A DNA stretch of 64,000 bases from Dethiosulfovibrio peptidovorans DSM 11002 (lineage in GTDB: Bacteria; Synergistota; Synergistia; Synergistales; Dethiosulfovibrionaceae): contig NZ_ABTR02000001.1 of assembly GCF_000172975.1 (NCBI RefSeq), positions 1,898,501 to 1,962,500 on the forward strand, in the 5' to 3' direction. Positions 33,734 through 42,801 of the stretch are shown here, piece by piece. Position 1 is the stretch's first letter. Every line of letters starts with the position of its first letter. The notes under the pieces are model-generated. The model was not told where the DNA came from and searched no databases. It was given only the letters and a program-made list of their open reading frames with translations. Made by a program: the position numbers and the translations under genes.

Positions 33734-34633
33734 ATGGATAGTGCCGGGGTGTTTTTCGCATTGGGAGCGTCCCTGTGTTGGGGGACCGTTCCTGTTATAT
33801 ACAAGCTTGGAATGGGCAAGGTCCTGATGGAAAAGATGAACGCCATAAGGTCTTTCGGGTTTCTCGCCAGTTCCCTGATAATATATCGGCTCGCCGGAGA
33901 AAGTTCTATGGGAGGCGCCAGCTGGGTCATCCTAGTAGGGCTGGGGCTGGCGGTCCTTCTGGCCAACGTAGCAGGGGATCTGCTCTTTTTCATAGGTATC
34001 GACGCGGTAGGGGTTGGAAAGGCCACCGCCGTGACCTGTAGCTATCCCCTCTTCGTGACGGCTATATCGGTGCTTTTATTGGGGGAGTCGGTTACCTTGA
34101 CGGCCATTTCCGCCACAGTCGTCGTAATAGTCGGACTCGTACTCCTTCGAAGCCGTCCGGTAGGACAGGAGGGGGGATCGGGGGCCATATTCAAGGGGGT
34201 TTCCGCCTCCTTGGGAGCCGCTTTCCTCTGGGGCGGAAGCCTGGTCGTGACCAGGTGGGCGGTTCTGGAAAGCGATCTTGGGCCAGCGGCCCTTAATCTG
34301 TGGAGGGCGATCTTCTTCCTCCCCATAGCCTGGGGATGGTGGGGGTGCCGCTATCTCTCCATGGGGAATGCCGATCGCCCCGATCTCTTCAGGACAGATC
34401 TCAAAAGCTGGGCAGCTTTGGTGATAGCCGGAGCTTTGGCCCTCTCTCTAGGTGGTTTTTTCATCACCAGGGCGATGATGCTTGCTCCTGCCTCTTTGGT
34501 AAGTCCTATAGCGGCCACCAGCCCTCTGATAGCCGCCATATGGGGCAGGTTGCTCTTCTCTGAGAGGCTGTCTCCCTCTCAGATGCTCGGTGTGGTGTTG
34601 ATCATAGCGGGCTCTTTGGCCATAAGCATCTAG
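33734..34633 (+). CDS. EamA/DMT family transporter
   Basis: Inner-membrane protein of 299 residues with ten predicted hydrophobic segments in two EamA repeats (GVFFALGASLCWGTVPVIYKLGM and GVSASLGAAFLWGGSLVVTRWAV). The family exports metabolites or amino acids; the cargo is unknown. I choose the ATG at 33734 with GGAG 9 bases upstream; one at 33725 touches the GGAG. TATAAT at 33693 may be the -10 box. The TAG stop overlaps the stop of the opposing ABC gene at CTAG, so no terminator fits between. Confidence 0.9.
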   Translation: MDSAGVFFALGASLCWGTVPVIYKLGMGKVLMEKMNAIRSFGFLASSLIIYRLAGESSMGGASWVILVGLGLAVLLANVAGDLLFFIGIDAVGVGKATAVTCSYPLFVTAISVLLLGESVTLTAISATVVVIVGLVLLRSRPVGQEGGSGAIFKGVSASLGAAFLWGGSLVVTRWAVLESDLGPAALNLWRAIFFLPIAWGWWGCRYLSMGNADRPDLFRTDLKSWAALVIAGALALSLGGFFITRAMMLAPASLVSPIAATSPLIAAIWGRLLFSERLSPSQMLGVVLIIAGSLAISI

Positions 34634-35565
34634 TTCCCAGTCCTCCAGCAGGCGACCATCCTGCCATCTCCCATGTATTTCATAGGAGGGGTTTTCTCGC
34701 AGACGTACATGGCTTCCGGGCAGCCTTTTCTAAACGGACAGCCGGTGGGGGAGGGGGTCCTGTCCTTCGACGTCCTCAGCACCATCTTCTCGTTCAACCT
34801 CGGCATGGCTCCGTAAAGTGCCTTGGTATAGGGATGGATCTGTTCGGATACGATATCGTCGGAATTCCCCGTCTCGCATAGCGATCCTCCGAAAAAAATC
34901 GCCGTCTTCCGGGCTATAGATCGTGCCAGGAGGAGATCGTGGGTGACGAAGATCAGAGACATACCGCGGTCCACCCTTTCTTGGAGTAACCTTATGACTT
35001 TGTTTCTCGTGGATATGTCCTGCATGCTGGTAGGTTCGTCGGCCAGAAGCAGTTCCGGGTCGTTGATTAGGGCTCTGGCTACCGCTATTCTCTGTCTCTG
35101 TCCTCCTGACAGCCCTTTTTTAACCTTTCGGTTCCCCAGGTTTTTCGAGTCCAGTCCCAGCCGCTCCATCAGTTCGACGGCGTATTTTTTACCGGCCTCT
35201 TTGTTGTTTTTAGGGTGAAGAAGGTCCCAGGGTTCTCTGACTGTATCCAGGGCAGAGAGGCCCGGCGGAAGTCCTCCATATACGTCTTGAGGAATGAACC
35301 CGCACCTTCTTCTGACGGCGATTGTCCCCTTTTTGTCCAGTTCGGAGATGTCTTCTCCGAATAGAGAGATCGCTCCGGAGGACGGAGGCTGGAGTCCCAG
35401 GATGGCCCTCACCAATGTGGTCTTTCCGCACCCCGACTCTCCGACTACGGCCAGAGACTCTCCCCGTCCCAGTTTTATGGAGAGTGGTCTGAGAGCTCTC
35501 ACCGATTTATCCCCGCCTCGGTAGACGACCTCGAGCTCGTCGGTCTCCAATATGACGTCTTTCAT
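34630..35565 (-). CDS. Peptide-type ABC transporter ATP-binding protein (DppF/OppF-like)
   Basis: Second ATPase of a peptide/nickel-type ABC importer, 311 residues. Walker A GESGCGKTTLVRAIL, Q-loop IPQDVYGG, signature LSGGQRQRIAVARALINDPELLLADEPTS with Walker B, and H-loop VTHDLLLA are present. The C-terminal oligopeptide extension has Cys residues (CPFRKGCPEAMYVCEKT), which in relatives bind an Fe-S cluster. I start at the ATG at 35565, overlapping the upstream stop as ATGA, with GGAGGAG before it. Last gene of the operon. Confidence 0.94.
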   Translation of the reverse strand: MKDVILETDELEVVYRGGDKSVRALRPLSIKLGRGESLAVVGESGCGKTTLVRAILGLQPPSSGAISLFGEDISELDKKGTIAVRRRCGFIPQDVYGGLPPGLSALDTVREPWDLLHPKNNKEAGKKYAVELMERLGLDSKNLGNRKVKKGLSGGQRQRIAVARALINDPELLLADEPTSMQDISTRNKVIRLLQERVDRGMSLIFVTHDLLLARSIARKTAIFFGGSLCETGNSDDIVSEQIHPYTKALYGAMPRLNEKMVLRTSKDRTPSPTGCPFRKGCPEAMYVCEKTPPMKYMGDGRMVACWRTGN

Positions 35566-36341
35566 CGTTCCATCTCCTCCTGAGCTCTCAAAAGGGACTT
35601 CGTGTGTTCGTCGGTGGGATGGCTCAGGATCTCCTCGACCGTTCCGTGGTCGACCAGTTTCCCGTGGCGTAAGACCGCTATAGAGTCGCATATCGACGAT
35701 GCCAGGGCTATATCGTGGGTCACCAGTACCATGCCCATGTTTCTCTTCTTGACGGCTCTTCTCAGAAGCGAAATTACCTCAGCCTGGGTTATAACGTCCA
35801 GAGCCGTGGTCGGTTCGTCCGCCAGGAGGAAATAAGGAGCACAGGCTAGGGCAGTAGCTATGGCCGCCCTCTGTTTTTGACCTCCCGACAGCTCGTGAGG
35901 GTATCTCTCGTAGGCGTCTTCAGGCAGCCCTACCTCGGACAGCAGCCTTCTGACTTCCTTCGTGGATTCGCCGATAGGTATGTCCGAGTGCTCCAGCAGG
36001 ACCTCTGCGATCTGATATCCCACAGTCAATACCGGTGTGAAACCGTTCATCGCTCCCTGAGGAACCAAGGAGATCCTGTCCCATCTGAAAAGACGCATAT
36101 CCTCCTCGTCCAGGGATAGCAGGTCCTGTCCCTCCGAGGTGATGGTCCCTTTAACGAAGGTCCCTTTCGGCAGGAGCCTCAATATAGCCATCAGAAGGGT
36201 GCTTTTTCCACTTCCCGATTCTCCTACCAAACCCAGTATCTCCCCCATCCTGAGGGATAGAGACACATCGTCCAGGGCAGGAGGGTAGGGCAGAGGTGAA
36301 TTGGAGTATCTGATGCTGAGGTTGGACAGGTTTACCATCAT
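35562..36341 (-). CDS. Peptide-type ABC transporter ATP-binding protein (DppD/OppD-like)
   Basis: First ATPase of the importer, 259 residues. Walker A GESGSGKSTLLMAIL, Q-loop VPQGAMNG, signature LSGGQKQRAAIATALACAPYFLLADEPTTALD and H-loop VTHDIALAS are in place. Unlike most OppD proteins it ends soon after the ATPase core (about residue 250), so the C-terminal oligopeptide extension is missing or very short. The start is ATG 36341 with GGAGGG 6 bases upstream, overlapping the end of the permease gene; the long frame upstream of it belongs to another frame of that permease. Confidence 0.93.
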   Translation of the reverse strand: MMVNLSNLSIRYSNSPLPYPPALDDVSLSLRMGEILGLVGESGSGKSTLLMAILRLLPKGTFVKGTITSEGQDLLSLDEEDMRLFRWDRISLVPQGAMNGFTPVLTVGYQIAEVLLEHSDIPIGESTKEVRRLLSEVGLPEDAYERYPHELSGGQKQRAAIATALACAPYFLLADEPTTALDVITQAEVISLLRRAVKKRNMGMVLVTHDIALASSICDSIAVLRHGKLVDHGTVEEILSHPTDEHTKSLLRAQEEMER

Positions 36342-37495
36342 GGCGAACCCTCCTCGGATATTTTTCCGAAATCCAGGAATATAAGACAGACCAAGACTAT
36401 CCCGAGCCCAGGAGGCAGGAGGAGCCACCATGCTCCGGCGGAAAAGGCTCCGAAGCTGTGGGCCTCGTGGAGCATCCTTCCCCATGAGATCACACGGGGA
36501 TCGGAAAGCCCCAGAAAGGATAACCCCGCCTCGGCCAATATGGCGCCCGGGACCCCCAGGGCTACGTTTGCGGCCATTATAGGCATCGTCTCCGGCAGTA
36601 TATGTCTTCTCAGTATATAACCCGTCGGAGCTCCTAGAGCTCTCAGCCCCTCCACGAAGGGGGATTCCCTCAAAGACAGGACCTGGGCCCTGACCGTACG
36701 GGCTGTGCCCATCCATGAAAACAGAGAGAGTATGACGATCATCTGTATCAACCCTTTCCCCCATAGGGAAGCGAGTACCATGAGTATAGGAAGGGTCGGT
36801 ATGGACATGAATAGGTCGACTACCTTCATGATAGCCCCGTCTATCCAGCCTCCCTTGTATCCGCTGATCATCCCCACCGTCAAACCCAGGATCGATGCTA
36901 TGGCCGTGGTGGCCAGACCTACCACGAGGGACACCTTGATGCCGAGAAGGAACAGCAGAAAGACGTCCCTTCCCCTTTGATCTGTACCTAAAAGTCCCCA
37001 TCTCTCTCCGGGGAGGTGAAGGGTCAGATCGGAGGAGACGAGTTCTCCTGTGACCTCGATCCTATATGTCCCCTCTCTCGGGAATAGATGCTCCATAGGA
37101 TCGTCGAAGGGGGATATGCCCAGGTTCAATTTGAACGACATGTCCCTGTTGTCCAGGTCGATCTCGTTTTTCCCTCCCGATAGGTCGATCAGCTTTGAGG
37201 GACCCTCAGGGTTTTTCCAGATTATCTCTCCGGAACGTTCCTCTGGCAGGACAACCGTGCCAGATAACCTGAATCCTCCCGGGGGCTGACCAGCCCATTC
37301 TATCTGTCCAGATCTTTTCTCATCGATATCCAACGTCACGCTGGGCGGAAGATCTCCGTCTATCCATAGAGGTTTCGAGAAGGGAGGGGCCACTGAGTCC
37401 ACCGATAGGTCCACCACTGTAGGTCCTAAAAACCCCATGATCGATAATCCCGCCAGAGCCCAGAGGCTCCATCTTCCAGTTATCTTGAAGTTCAT
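36338..37495 (-). CDS. Peptide-type ABC transporter permease (DppC-like) with inserted domain
   Basis: Second permease, 385 residues, about 100 longer than usual. Residues 12-32 are the first membrane segment. Residues 33-165 are a hydrophilic, beta-rich segment (from PLWIDGDLPPSVTLDIDEKRSG to EVTGELVSSDLTLHLPGERW) that should lie outside the membrane. The canonical DppC core begins with LGTDQRGRDVFLLFLLG and ends with the coupling loop VEGLRALGAPTGYILRRHILPE and GLSFLGLSDPRVISWGRML. The insert suggests extra contact with the binding protein or a substrate. ATGA overlaps at both ends. Confidence 0.92.
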   Translation of the reverse strand: MNFKITGRWSLWALAGLSIMGFLGPTVVDLSVDSVAPPFSKPLWIDGDLPPSVTLDIDEKRSGQIEWAGQPPGGFRLSGTVVLPEERSGEIIWKNPEGPSKLIDLSGGKNEIDLDNRDMSFKLNLGISPFDDPMEHLFPREGTYRIEVTGELVSSDLTLHLPGERWGLLGTDQRGRDVFLLFLLGIKVSLVVGLATTAIASILGLTVGMISGYKGGWIDGAIMKVVDLFMSIPTLPILMVLASLWGKGLIQMIVILSLFSWMGTARTVRAQVLSLRESPFVEGLRALGAPTGYILRRHILPETMPIMAANVALGVPGAILAEAGLSFLGLSDPRVISWGRMLHEAHSFGAFSAGAWWLLLPPGLGIVLVCLIFLDFGKISEEGSP

Positions 37496-38481
37496 TTAAT
37501 GGTCCTCCCCAGCCTTACCCTGGGATCCACCAGTTCATATGCGGCGTCGGCCAAGAGGTTGGATCCCACCGTAATCAAAGACAGCAGGTAGAAAGCGGCA
37601 CCGGCGGAGGGGTAATCGTGTCCGATCACCGATTGCAGCAGGAAGGCCCCTATGCCATGAAGGGAGAACACCGCTTCGGTTATTACCGCCCCTGATACCA
37701 GTGATGGTATGGACATCAGAAGTATCGTCAGGATTGGCGGCAGTATGGATCGGAAGGCGTGTCGCCATATTATCCTCTTTTCGGACAGTCCCCTCGCTTT
37801 GGCCATCAGGATGAAGTCCTCCTCTAAAACCCGAACCATCAGGTTTCTGGCGTATAGAGCCCATCCCCCGAATCCCAGGAGGATGAGGGAACCGGCGGGA
37901 AGGACGAGGTGCCAGAGGTAATCGATCAGTATCTGGATGGGCTCCGTTGGCGGTGGAACCGACACCGATCCTCTGAGGGGAAATAGGGGAAGGCCGTAGG
38001 CCAGAGCCATCAAGAGCACCATCTGTACGAAAAAGGAGGGAAAGGAAAAGGACAGTGCGCTCCCCCATAGGACCAGTTTCTCCGTCCATCGGCCTTTTCT
38101 CGTCGCGGCCTTTACCCCAAGCCAGATTCCAGATGCGGCGGAACCTAACACGGCGATTCCCATAAGCGCTATCGTGTTGGGAAGCCTGGAGGCGATTTCC
38201 TCCCACACCGGCTTTCTCGATATGAAGGAAATCCCGAAGTCCAGCGTCAGGGTTCTTTTGGCGTAGGTCAGAAATTGACTCCACAGAGGACGATCCAGAC
38301 CGTATAATCCCTTCAATTTCTCCTTGGCCTCGGGAGAAAAGCCGGGGTCTACGATGGACGATACCGGATCACCTGGCATGATTCTGAACAGCAGAAAGTT
38401 CAGGGCGAGAACCGCCAGCATTATCGCCGCGGCCCCCGCAAGTCTCCTGGTCCAATATCTTTCGCCGACTAATGGAGTCAA
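37492..38481 (-). CDS. Peptide-type ABC transporter permease (DppB-like)
   Basis: First permease of the importer, 329 residues, standard size. The N-terminal FRIMPGDPVSSIVDPGFSPEAKEKLKGLYGLDRPLWSQF region is the DppB signature, followed by six hydrophobic segments and the coupling loop DFILMAKARGLSEKRIIWRHAFRSILPP. It forms the channel with the DppC-like protein. The start is a TTG at 38481 overlapping the stop of the binding protein as TTGA, and its stop overlaps the next ATG. Confidence 0.94.
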   Translation of the reverse strand: MTPLVGERYWTRRLAGAAAIMLAVLALNFLLFRIMPGDPVSSIVDPGFSPEAKEKLKGLYGLDRPLWSQFLTYAKRTLTLDFGISFISRKPVWEEIASRLPNTIALMGIAVLGSAASGIWLGVKAATRKGRWTEKLVLWGSALSFSFPSFFVQMVLLMALAYGLPLFPLRGSVSVPPPTEPIQILIDYLWHLVLPAGSLILLGFGGWALYARNLMVRVLEEDFILMAKARGLSEKRIIWRHAFRSILPPILTILLMSIPSLVSGAVITEAVFSLHGIGAFLLQSVIGHDYPSAGAAFYLLSLITVGSNLLADAAYELVDPRVRLGRTIK

Positions 38482-40112
38482 CGGCGGTACCTCCTGTAAT
38501 GTTCGTTCGACGAGAATCTCACGAACTCACCGGGCCTGTACTCCTTAAGAACGAAGGGTCCCGAGCCGATGAGCCCCCCGTCCTCCATGGGCTGCCAGCT
38601 TTTCCAGTCGTCTATCTTTCTCAGAACTTTAGCCGGGAGAACCGGAAGTCCCGCTATATGGTGAAAGTGCCAATAGCTGATCGAGTCCATCGTAACAGTC
38701 AAGGTCGATTCGTCCGGGGTCTCGACCGCCATAAGATCCGATACATTGTCGAAGAACCGTGGAATCTCGTTTTCCGCGATATATCGGATAGTCTCCGCCG
38801 GGTCGGAGGAGGTCAGAGGCGAGCCGTCCTGCCAGAGGAGCCCTTCCTTTAATTTGAAGGTTATCCTGGTAACCTCGCCGCCGGCGACCGTCACGGTCTC
38901 GACCTTCCAGGACTCGGCTAGTCCCGGTCGGTCTCCCAGAGTCGTGGGATCTATCTCGATGAGGGAGTCGTATATCAATCCCAGGACCTTCCACGCCGTG
39001 GCGCTGGAGGATGTGAAGGGGTTGATGGCTCTGGGATCGTCCTCCAGGGCCATCTTGAACCGATCGTGTCCGTCTCTGTAGGCCGACAGAAGGGTCCATA
39101 TGGAGTCCACCGAGGTCGCGGTGGTAGCGACAGTTCCAGACCACCCCTTGCCTACGGCTCCTACGGACGAACGGCTGTATATAGGAACGACCGGAACCAG
39201 CTCGGAAAGGAGTTTCTGGGATTGGTGAGCCGCCGTCATAGCTGATTCTTCATCTGGTGCGTAACGCAGCCTTTCGATAGATTCGTCCAGAGTGGAAGAT
39301 CGGACGCCGGGAAGATTGTATCCTCCTGGGACGTCCATCGACGAGTGATACAGAGAGTAGAGGACGTCGGGATCCCTGGTCAAACTCCATGCCATGACGT
39401 AGCAGTCGAAGTTTCTGGCGTCGAGCCTCGCCAGCATGGTGGAGAAGTCCATCGGTTCCGCCTGCGTAGGTATGCCCAGAGCGGTCATCTCGTCGGCTAT
39501 GCGAGAGGCCAGTTCCGCCGTGGTGGGAGCCGAGTTCGCCGTGGGGGATAGTATGGATACGGGTTTCAGAGGATCTGAGGATTCGGGAGGAATTAACGCC
39601 CCTTCGTCGTTCCAGCTCCAACCGGATGCCCTCAGCATCTCTCTGGCTTTGTCCCTATCGTATTTCGGTTGGGATATCTCGGGATCGTGATAGGGAGACA
39701 CAGGAGGTAGGTACGAATACAGCGGCTCGGAAAAGCCTCCGAAGAGCTCTCGTACCAGCCTTTCTCTGGGAATGATCGTGTTTATCGCCCGTCTAAGCTC
39801 GACTCTGTTCCATGGGTTTCTTCGGAGGTTCATCCCCATAGATAAAGCGTGAAAGCTTTTGGCCATGGACATCGAGATCCTGTCGTCGGCTCTCGAGAGC
39901 CTGTCGATTATCGCAGGGCTGGCTATGTCCCCTATCAGGTCGACCTCGCCCTTCTCCAAGGCCAGAGCCCTGGCGTCGGGGTCCTTGATCACCACCATGT
40001 AGAGTTCGTCTATCGATGGTCCCTGGATTCTATCCGGATCGACAGAGGCGTCTGCGATTTGGGTCAACACCGTTGCGGCAACTGTAAGGGCTAAAAGGCA
40101 TCTTTTTCTCAA
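38478..40112 (-). CDS. Family 5 solute-binding protein, circularly permuted
   Basis: Extracytoplasmic binding protein of 544 residues for the ABC importer. A signal peptide spans residues 1-23 (LLALTVAATVLTQIADA). The domain order is reversed from normal family 5 proteins. Residues 30-330 are the usual C-terminal part: PSIDELYMVVIKDPDARALALEKGEVD, NLRRNPWNRVELRRAINTIIPRERLV, PKYDRDKAREMLRASGW, DARNFDCYVMAWSLTRDPD. Residues 350-544 are the usual N-terminal part: INPFTSSSATAWKVLGLIYDSL, GLAESWKVE, FKLKEGLLWQDGSPLTSSD, LPVLPAKVL, IGSGPFVLKEYRPGEF, ending at NEHYRRYRR. The TTG start has GGAGG 9 bases upstream, and its stop overlaps the permease gene. Confidence 0.93.
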   Translation of the reverse strand: MRKRCLLALTVAATVLTQIADASVDPDRIQGPSIDELYMVVIKDPDARALALEKGEVDLIGDIASPAIIDRLSRADDRISMSMAKSFHALSMGMNLRRNPWNRVELRRAINTIIPRERLVRELFGGFSEPLYSYLPPVSPYHDPEISQPKYDRDKAREMLRASGWSWNDEGALIPPESSDPLKPVSILSPTANSAPTTAELASRIADEMTALGIPTQAEPMDFSTMLARLDARNFDCYVMAWSLTRDPDVLYSLYHSSMDVPGGYNLPGVRSSTLDESIERLRYAPDEESAMTAAHQSQKLLSELVPVVPIYSRSSVGAVGKGWSGTVATTATSVDSIWTLLSAYRDGHDRFKMALEDDPRAINPFTSSSATAWKVLGLIYDSLIEIDPTTLGDRPGLAESWKVETVTVAGGEVTRITFKLKEGLLWQDGSPLTSSDPAETIRYIAENEIPRFFDNVSDLMAVETPDESTLTVTMDSISYWHFHHIAGLPVLPAKVLRKIDDWKSWQPMEDGGLIGSGPFVLKEYRPGEFVRFSSNEHYRRYRR

Positions 40113-40131
40113 GACTTGCGTCCTCCTTTCT

Positions 40132-40809
40132 CTACGTTCTTTTTCCTCCGATTTTTCTGGCCCAGTAGACGAAGGGTGTATCGCAGGCTGCGACTATGAA
40201 TTTCAACACATAGGTGGATAGGACGATCTCTCCCAGAACCCCTGTCGGGACCGTCCCATAGAATGCCACCAATGTAAATATGACGCTGTCCAGCGCCTGG
40301 GAGACCATGGTGGAAAGGTTGTTCCTGAGCCACAGTAGACGGCCTCCCGTGCGTTCTTTCCACCAGTGGAAAGCCCACACGTCGTGGAGCTGGGAAGCTC
40401 CGTAGGCCATAAACGAGGCCAGGGCGAGTCTGGGCATCAGCTTGAAGATCGTATTCAGTGCTCCTTGGGCGAAATCGTCAGGATGAGGGGTGAACCACAG
40501 AGCCAGGTTCATTATTATCGTCATCGCTATCAAGGAGAAGAATCCGATGTAGACCGCCTGCTTGGCGTCCTCCTTGCCGTGGTTTTCCGACAAGATGTCG
40601 GTGACCAGAAAGGCCGATGCATAGACTATGTTGCCAAGGGTCGATGTTATACCGAAAAGGGATACCATCTTGACTACCTGAATATTGGCCAATATGACCG
40701 ATACCGGAATCCAGCACAGCAGGCCCTGTTTTCCCCAAAGTCTGTAGATGGCCATTATGCATCCGAAGTTCAGAAGCATCATGGCAAACCATAAAATTTC
40801 GTTTGACAC
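40132..40809 (-). CDS. Queuosine precursor transporter (YhhQ/VUT family)
   Basis: Membrane protein of 225 residues with six hydrophobic segments, in the YhhQ family that imports 7-cyano-7-deazaguanine or 7-aminomethyl-7-deazaguanine for queuosine. The family motif FLVTDILSENHGKEDAKQAVYIGF is near residues 68-91, and QLHDVWAFHWWKERTGGRLLWLRNNLSTMVSQALDSVIFTLVAFYG is near 140-185. The GTG at 40809 has GGGAGG 9 bases upstream. It lies 19 bases ahead of the binding protein gene on the same strand, so it could lead the operon, though no function links them. I found no convincing preQ1 riboswitch upstream. Confidence 0.92.
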   Translation of the reverse strand: MSNEILWFAMMLLNFGCIMAIYRLWGKQGLLCWIPVSVILANIQVVKMVSLFGITSTLGNIVYASAFLVTDILSENHGKEDAKQAVYIGFFSLIAMTIIMNLALWFTPHPDDFAQGALNTIFKLMPRLALASFMAYGASQLHDVWAFHWWKERTGGRLLWLRNNLSTMVSQALDSVIFTLVAFYGTVPTGVLGEIVLSTYVLKFIVAACDTPFVYWARKIGGKRT

Positions 40810-40970
40810 GTAAATATTCCTCCCTGTTGTCGAATCGAATTATGTCGCTCATTTTAACCCATAAAGACGATAAGGTCTCTTCTCGGTATGTCCTTGATAT
40901 TCCTTAGAAACATAAAAACGAACGTTGTGTTACAAAATCCCTACATAGAGGAACAGTTCTATACAAATAA

Positions 40971-40999
40971 TTGACCTAAACGGTCCTGGTCGTTAAAAT
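40971..40999 (+). promoter_or_regulatory. C69 dipeptidase promoter
   Basis: TTGACC (40971-40976), 17 bases and TAAAAT (40994-40999), 81 bases before the start. The rest of the 270-base gap (40810-41080) shows nothing else I can name. Confidence 0.7.
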
Positions 41000-41080
41000 T
41001 TTTCACAGTGAATGCGTGGTATCCAGGTATCGACCCCCGTCGCGTTCTTGGCGGGTATTTTTGTTCGGGAGGGTGTTTTT

Positions 41081-42739
41081 ATGTCCGTGAGAAGCGTTTT
41101 CAAGAGGGCGGGAGTTGCTGCAGGGGCTTTGGCTGTTTCGGCAGTTCTCGTAGGATCCGCCTTCGGATGTACCGCTATGATGGCGGGAAAGAAGGCCACC
41201 GTGGATGGTTCCACCATGGTCAGTCACACGGCCGATGGATGGTACGATCATAGGCTTCAGATAATCCCCGGTCGTAAATGGGATAATGGAGCCACCGCTC
41301 CGGTTTACAAAAACCTATGTTATCAGACGATACCTATCAAACCTCTGGACAAAGTAGGCGAGATACCTCAGGTCGAGGAGACCTACACCTACTTCAACGT
41401 GGGATATCCCTTCATGAACGAGCATAAACTCATGATAGGTGAGGCTACCTGGGGTGGCCGCGAGGAGCTCTACTGCGACAACGGCTGGATGATGATCGAG
41501 ATGCTGGAGGTCTTTGCGCTCCAGAGAGCCAAGACCGCCAGGGAAGCTATAACTGTCATGGGCTCTCTCGCCGAGAAATACGGTTACGGAGACGCTGGCG
41601 AAGGACTCTGTATAGCCGACGGAGACGAGGTTTGGCTTTTCGAGATTGCCGGACCGGGACCTCTCTGGACCTCCGACAACGGTAAGCCCGGTGCCGTGTG
41701 GGTAGCAGCCAGAATTCCCGACGACGAGGTCAGCGTAATCGCCAACCGTTCCAGAATAGGCAGAGTTGACTTCGACGACGACGAGAACTATATGTACTCC
41801 TCCAATGTCAAGACCTTTGCCAAGGAGATGGGGTGGTGGAAGGAAGGAGAGGAGTTCCTCTTCAACAAGGCCTACATGCCAGCTGAGGACTATGCCTACT
41901 CTCCGGTGTGTAGCCGCAGGGAGTGGAGGGCGCTCGATCTGATGGCTCCTTCACTGAAGCTCAAGTCCACCGAGGCCCAGTACCCCCTCTCGATCAAGCC
42001 GGACAGGAAGGTCTCCGCCAAGGATCTTATGACCATAAACAGAGACCATTATCAGGGAACCCCTTACGATCTTGCCAAGACCAAGGCCGGAGGTCCCTTC
42101 GAATGCCCCGTGCTCTACAGGCCCAACAGGGATCAGAAGCCCGAGGGAACCGAGCATACCTACTGGGAGAGGAACATCAGCATCTTCCGTTGCTCCTACA
42201 GTCACGTAGCCCAATCCTGGAGCGACCTTCCCGATCCGGTGGGAGGGGTGCTTTGGTTCGGTTTGGACCAGCCTCTCACCACGGTCTACGTACCTGTGTT
42301 CTGCGGCGTGACTGAGGTCCCCGAGAGCTGGGCGACCGGCATGCGCCACAAGATGGATCGTAACAGCGCCTGGTGGGCCTTCAACTTCGTGTCCAACTGG
42401 GCCACGGTCAAGTGGAACTACATGATCGTGGATATCGCAGCCGAACAGGAGAAGTTCGAGAGCCGTTTCCTCGCCGAAGTGCCTAAGCTCAGGGACGAGG
42501 CGGCCGAAGTCTACGGTAAGGATCCCTCCAAGGCCGTCGCCATGGTGACCGACTATACCAACGAAGCCATGGAGGTAGTGGAGGCCAGATGGTGGGCGCT
42601 CGGAGACGAGTTGGTCGGTAAATACAGCGACGGTTACGTAATGACCGACGAAGGTTCCCAGGAAGGAGCTGGCTATCCTACCTGGTGGTTGAAGGATGTT
42701 GGATTCGGAGCCACGTCCAATCCATCTGATCCTAAATAA
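41081..42739 (+). CDS. C69 family dipeptidase
   Basis: N-terminal-nucleophile peptidase of 552 residues in the PepD-like C69 family; it degrades dipeptides, fitting a peptide fermenter. A signal peptide (residues 1-30, VAAGALAVSAVLVGSAFG) is followed at once by Cys31 (CTAMMAGKKATVDGSTM), the nucleophile that becomes the new N-terminus after cleavage. Further core: YTYFNVGYPFMNEHKLMIGEATWGGRE and EAITVMGSLAEKYGYGDAGEGLCIADGDEVWLFEI. GGGAGGG precedes the ATG; the 69 upstream in-frame bases lack a ribosome site. Extracytoplasmic location is inferred from the signal peptide. Confidence 0.95.
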   Translation: MSVRSVFKRAGVAAGALAVSAVLVGSAFGCTAMMAGKKATVDGSTMVSHTADGWYDHRLQIIPGRKWDNGATAPVYKNLCYQTIPIKPLDKVGEIPQVEETYTYFNVGYPFMNEHKLMIGEATWGGREELYCDNGWMMIEMLEVFALQRAKTAREAITVMGSLAEKYGYGDAGEGLCIADGDEVWLFEIAGPGPLWTSDNGKPGAVWVAARIPDDEVSVIANRSRIGRVDFDDDENYMYSSNVKTFAKEMGWWKEGEEFLFNKAYMPAEDYAYSPVCSRREWRALDLMAPSLKLKSTEAQYPLSIKPDRKVSAKDLMTINRDHYQGTPYDLAKTKAGGPFECPVLYRPNRDQKPEGTEHTYWERNISIFRCSYSHVAQSWSDLPDPVGGVLWFGLDQPLTTVYVPVFCGVTEVPESWATGMRHKMDRNSAWWAFNFVSNWATVKWNYMIVDIAAEQEKFESRFLAEVPKLRDEAAEVYGKDPSKAVAMVTDYTNEAMEVVEARWWALGDELVGKYSDGYVMTDEGSQEGAGYPTWWLKDVGFGATSNPSDPK

Positions 42740-42767
42740 AAATCGTTATTGCTGAGCCATAGACGAT

Positions 42768-42797
42768 AGGAGAAGGGGTTCTTCAGCCCCTCCTCCT
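42768..42797. terminator. Weak terminator hairpin between the dipeptidase and UPF0316 genes
   Basis: AGGAGAAGGGG pairs with CCCCTCCTCCT with one mismatch, shared by convergent genes. No long T run. Confidence 0.5.
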
Positions 42798-42801
42798 GTC
42801 T

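Noticed and set aside
35562..37001. Single 479-codon gene for the DppD-like protein
   Set aside because: The upstream 220 codons are the permease gene read in another frame; the true start is the ATG at 36341 with GGAGGG.
40810..41000. preQ1 riboswitch upstream of the YhhQ transporter
   Set aside because: No match to the preQ1-I pattern with its A-rich tail and no clear pseudoknot near the ribosome-binding site on the minus strand.
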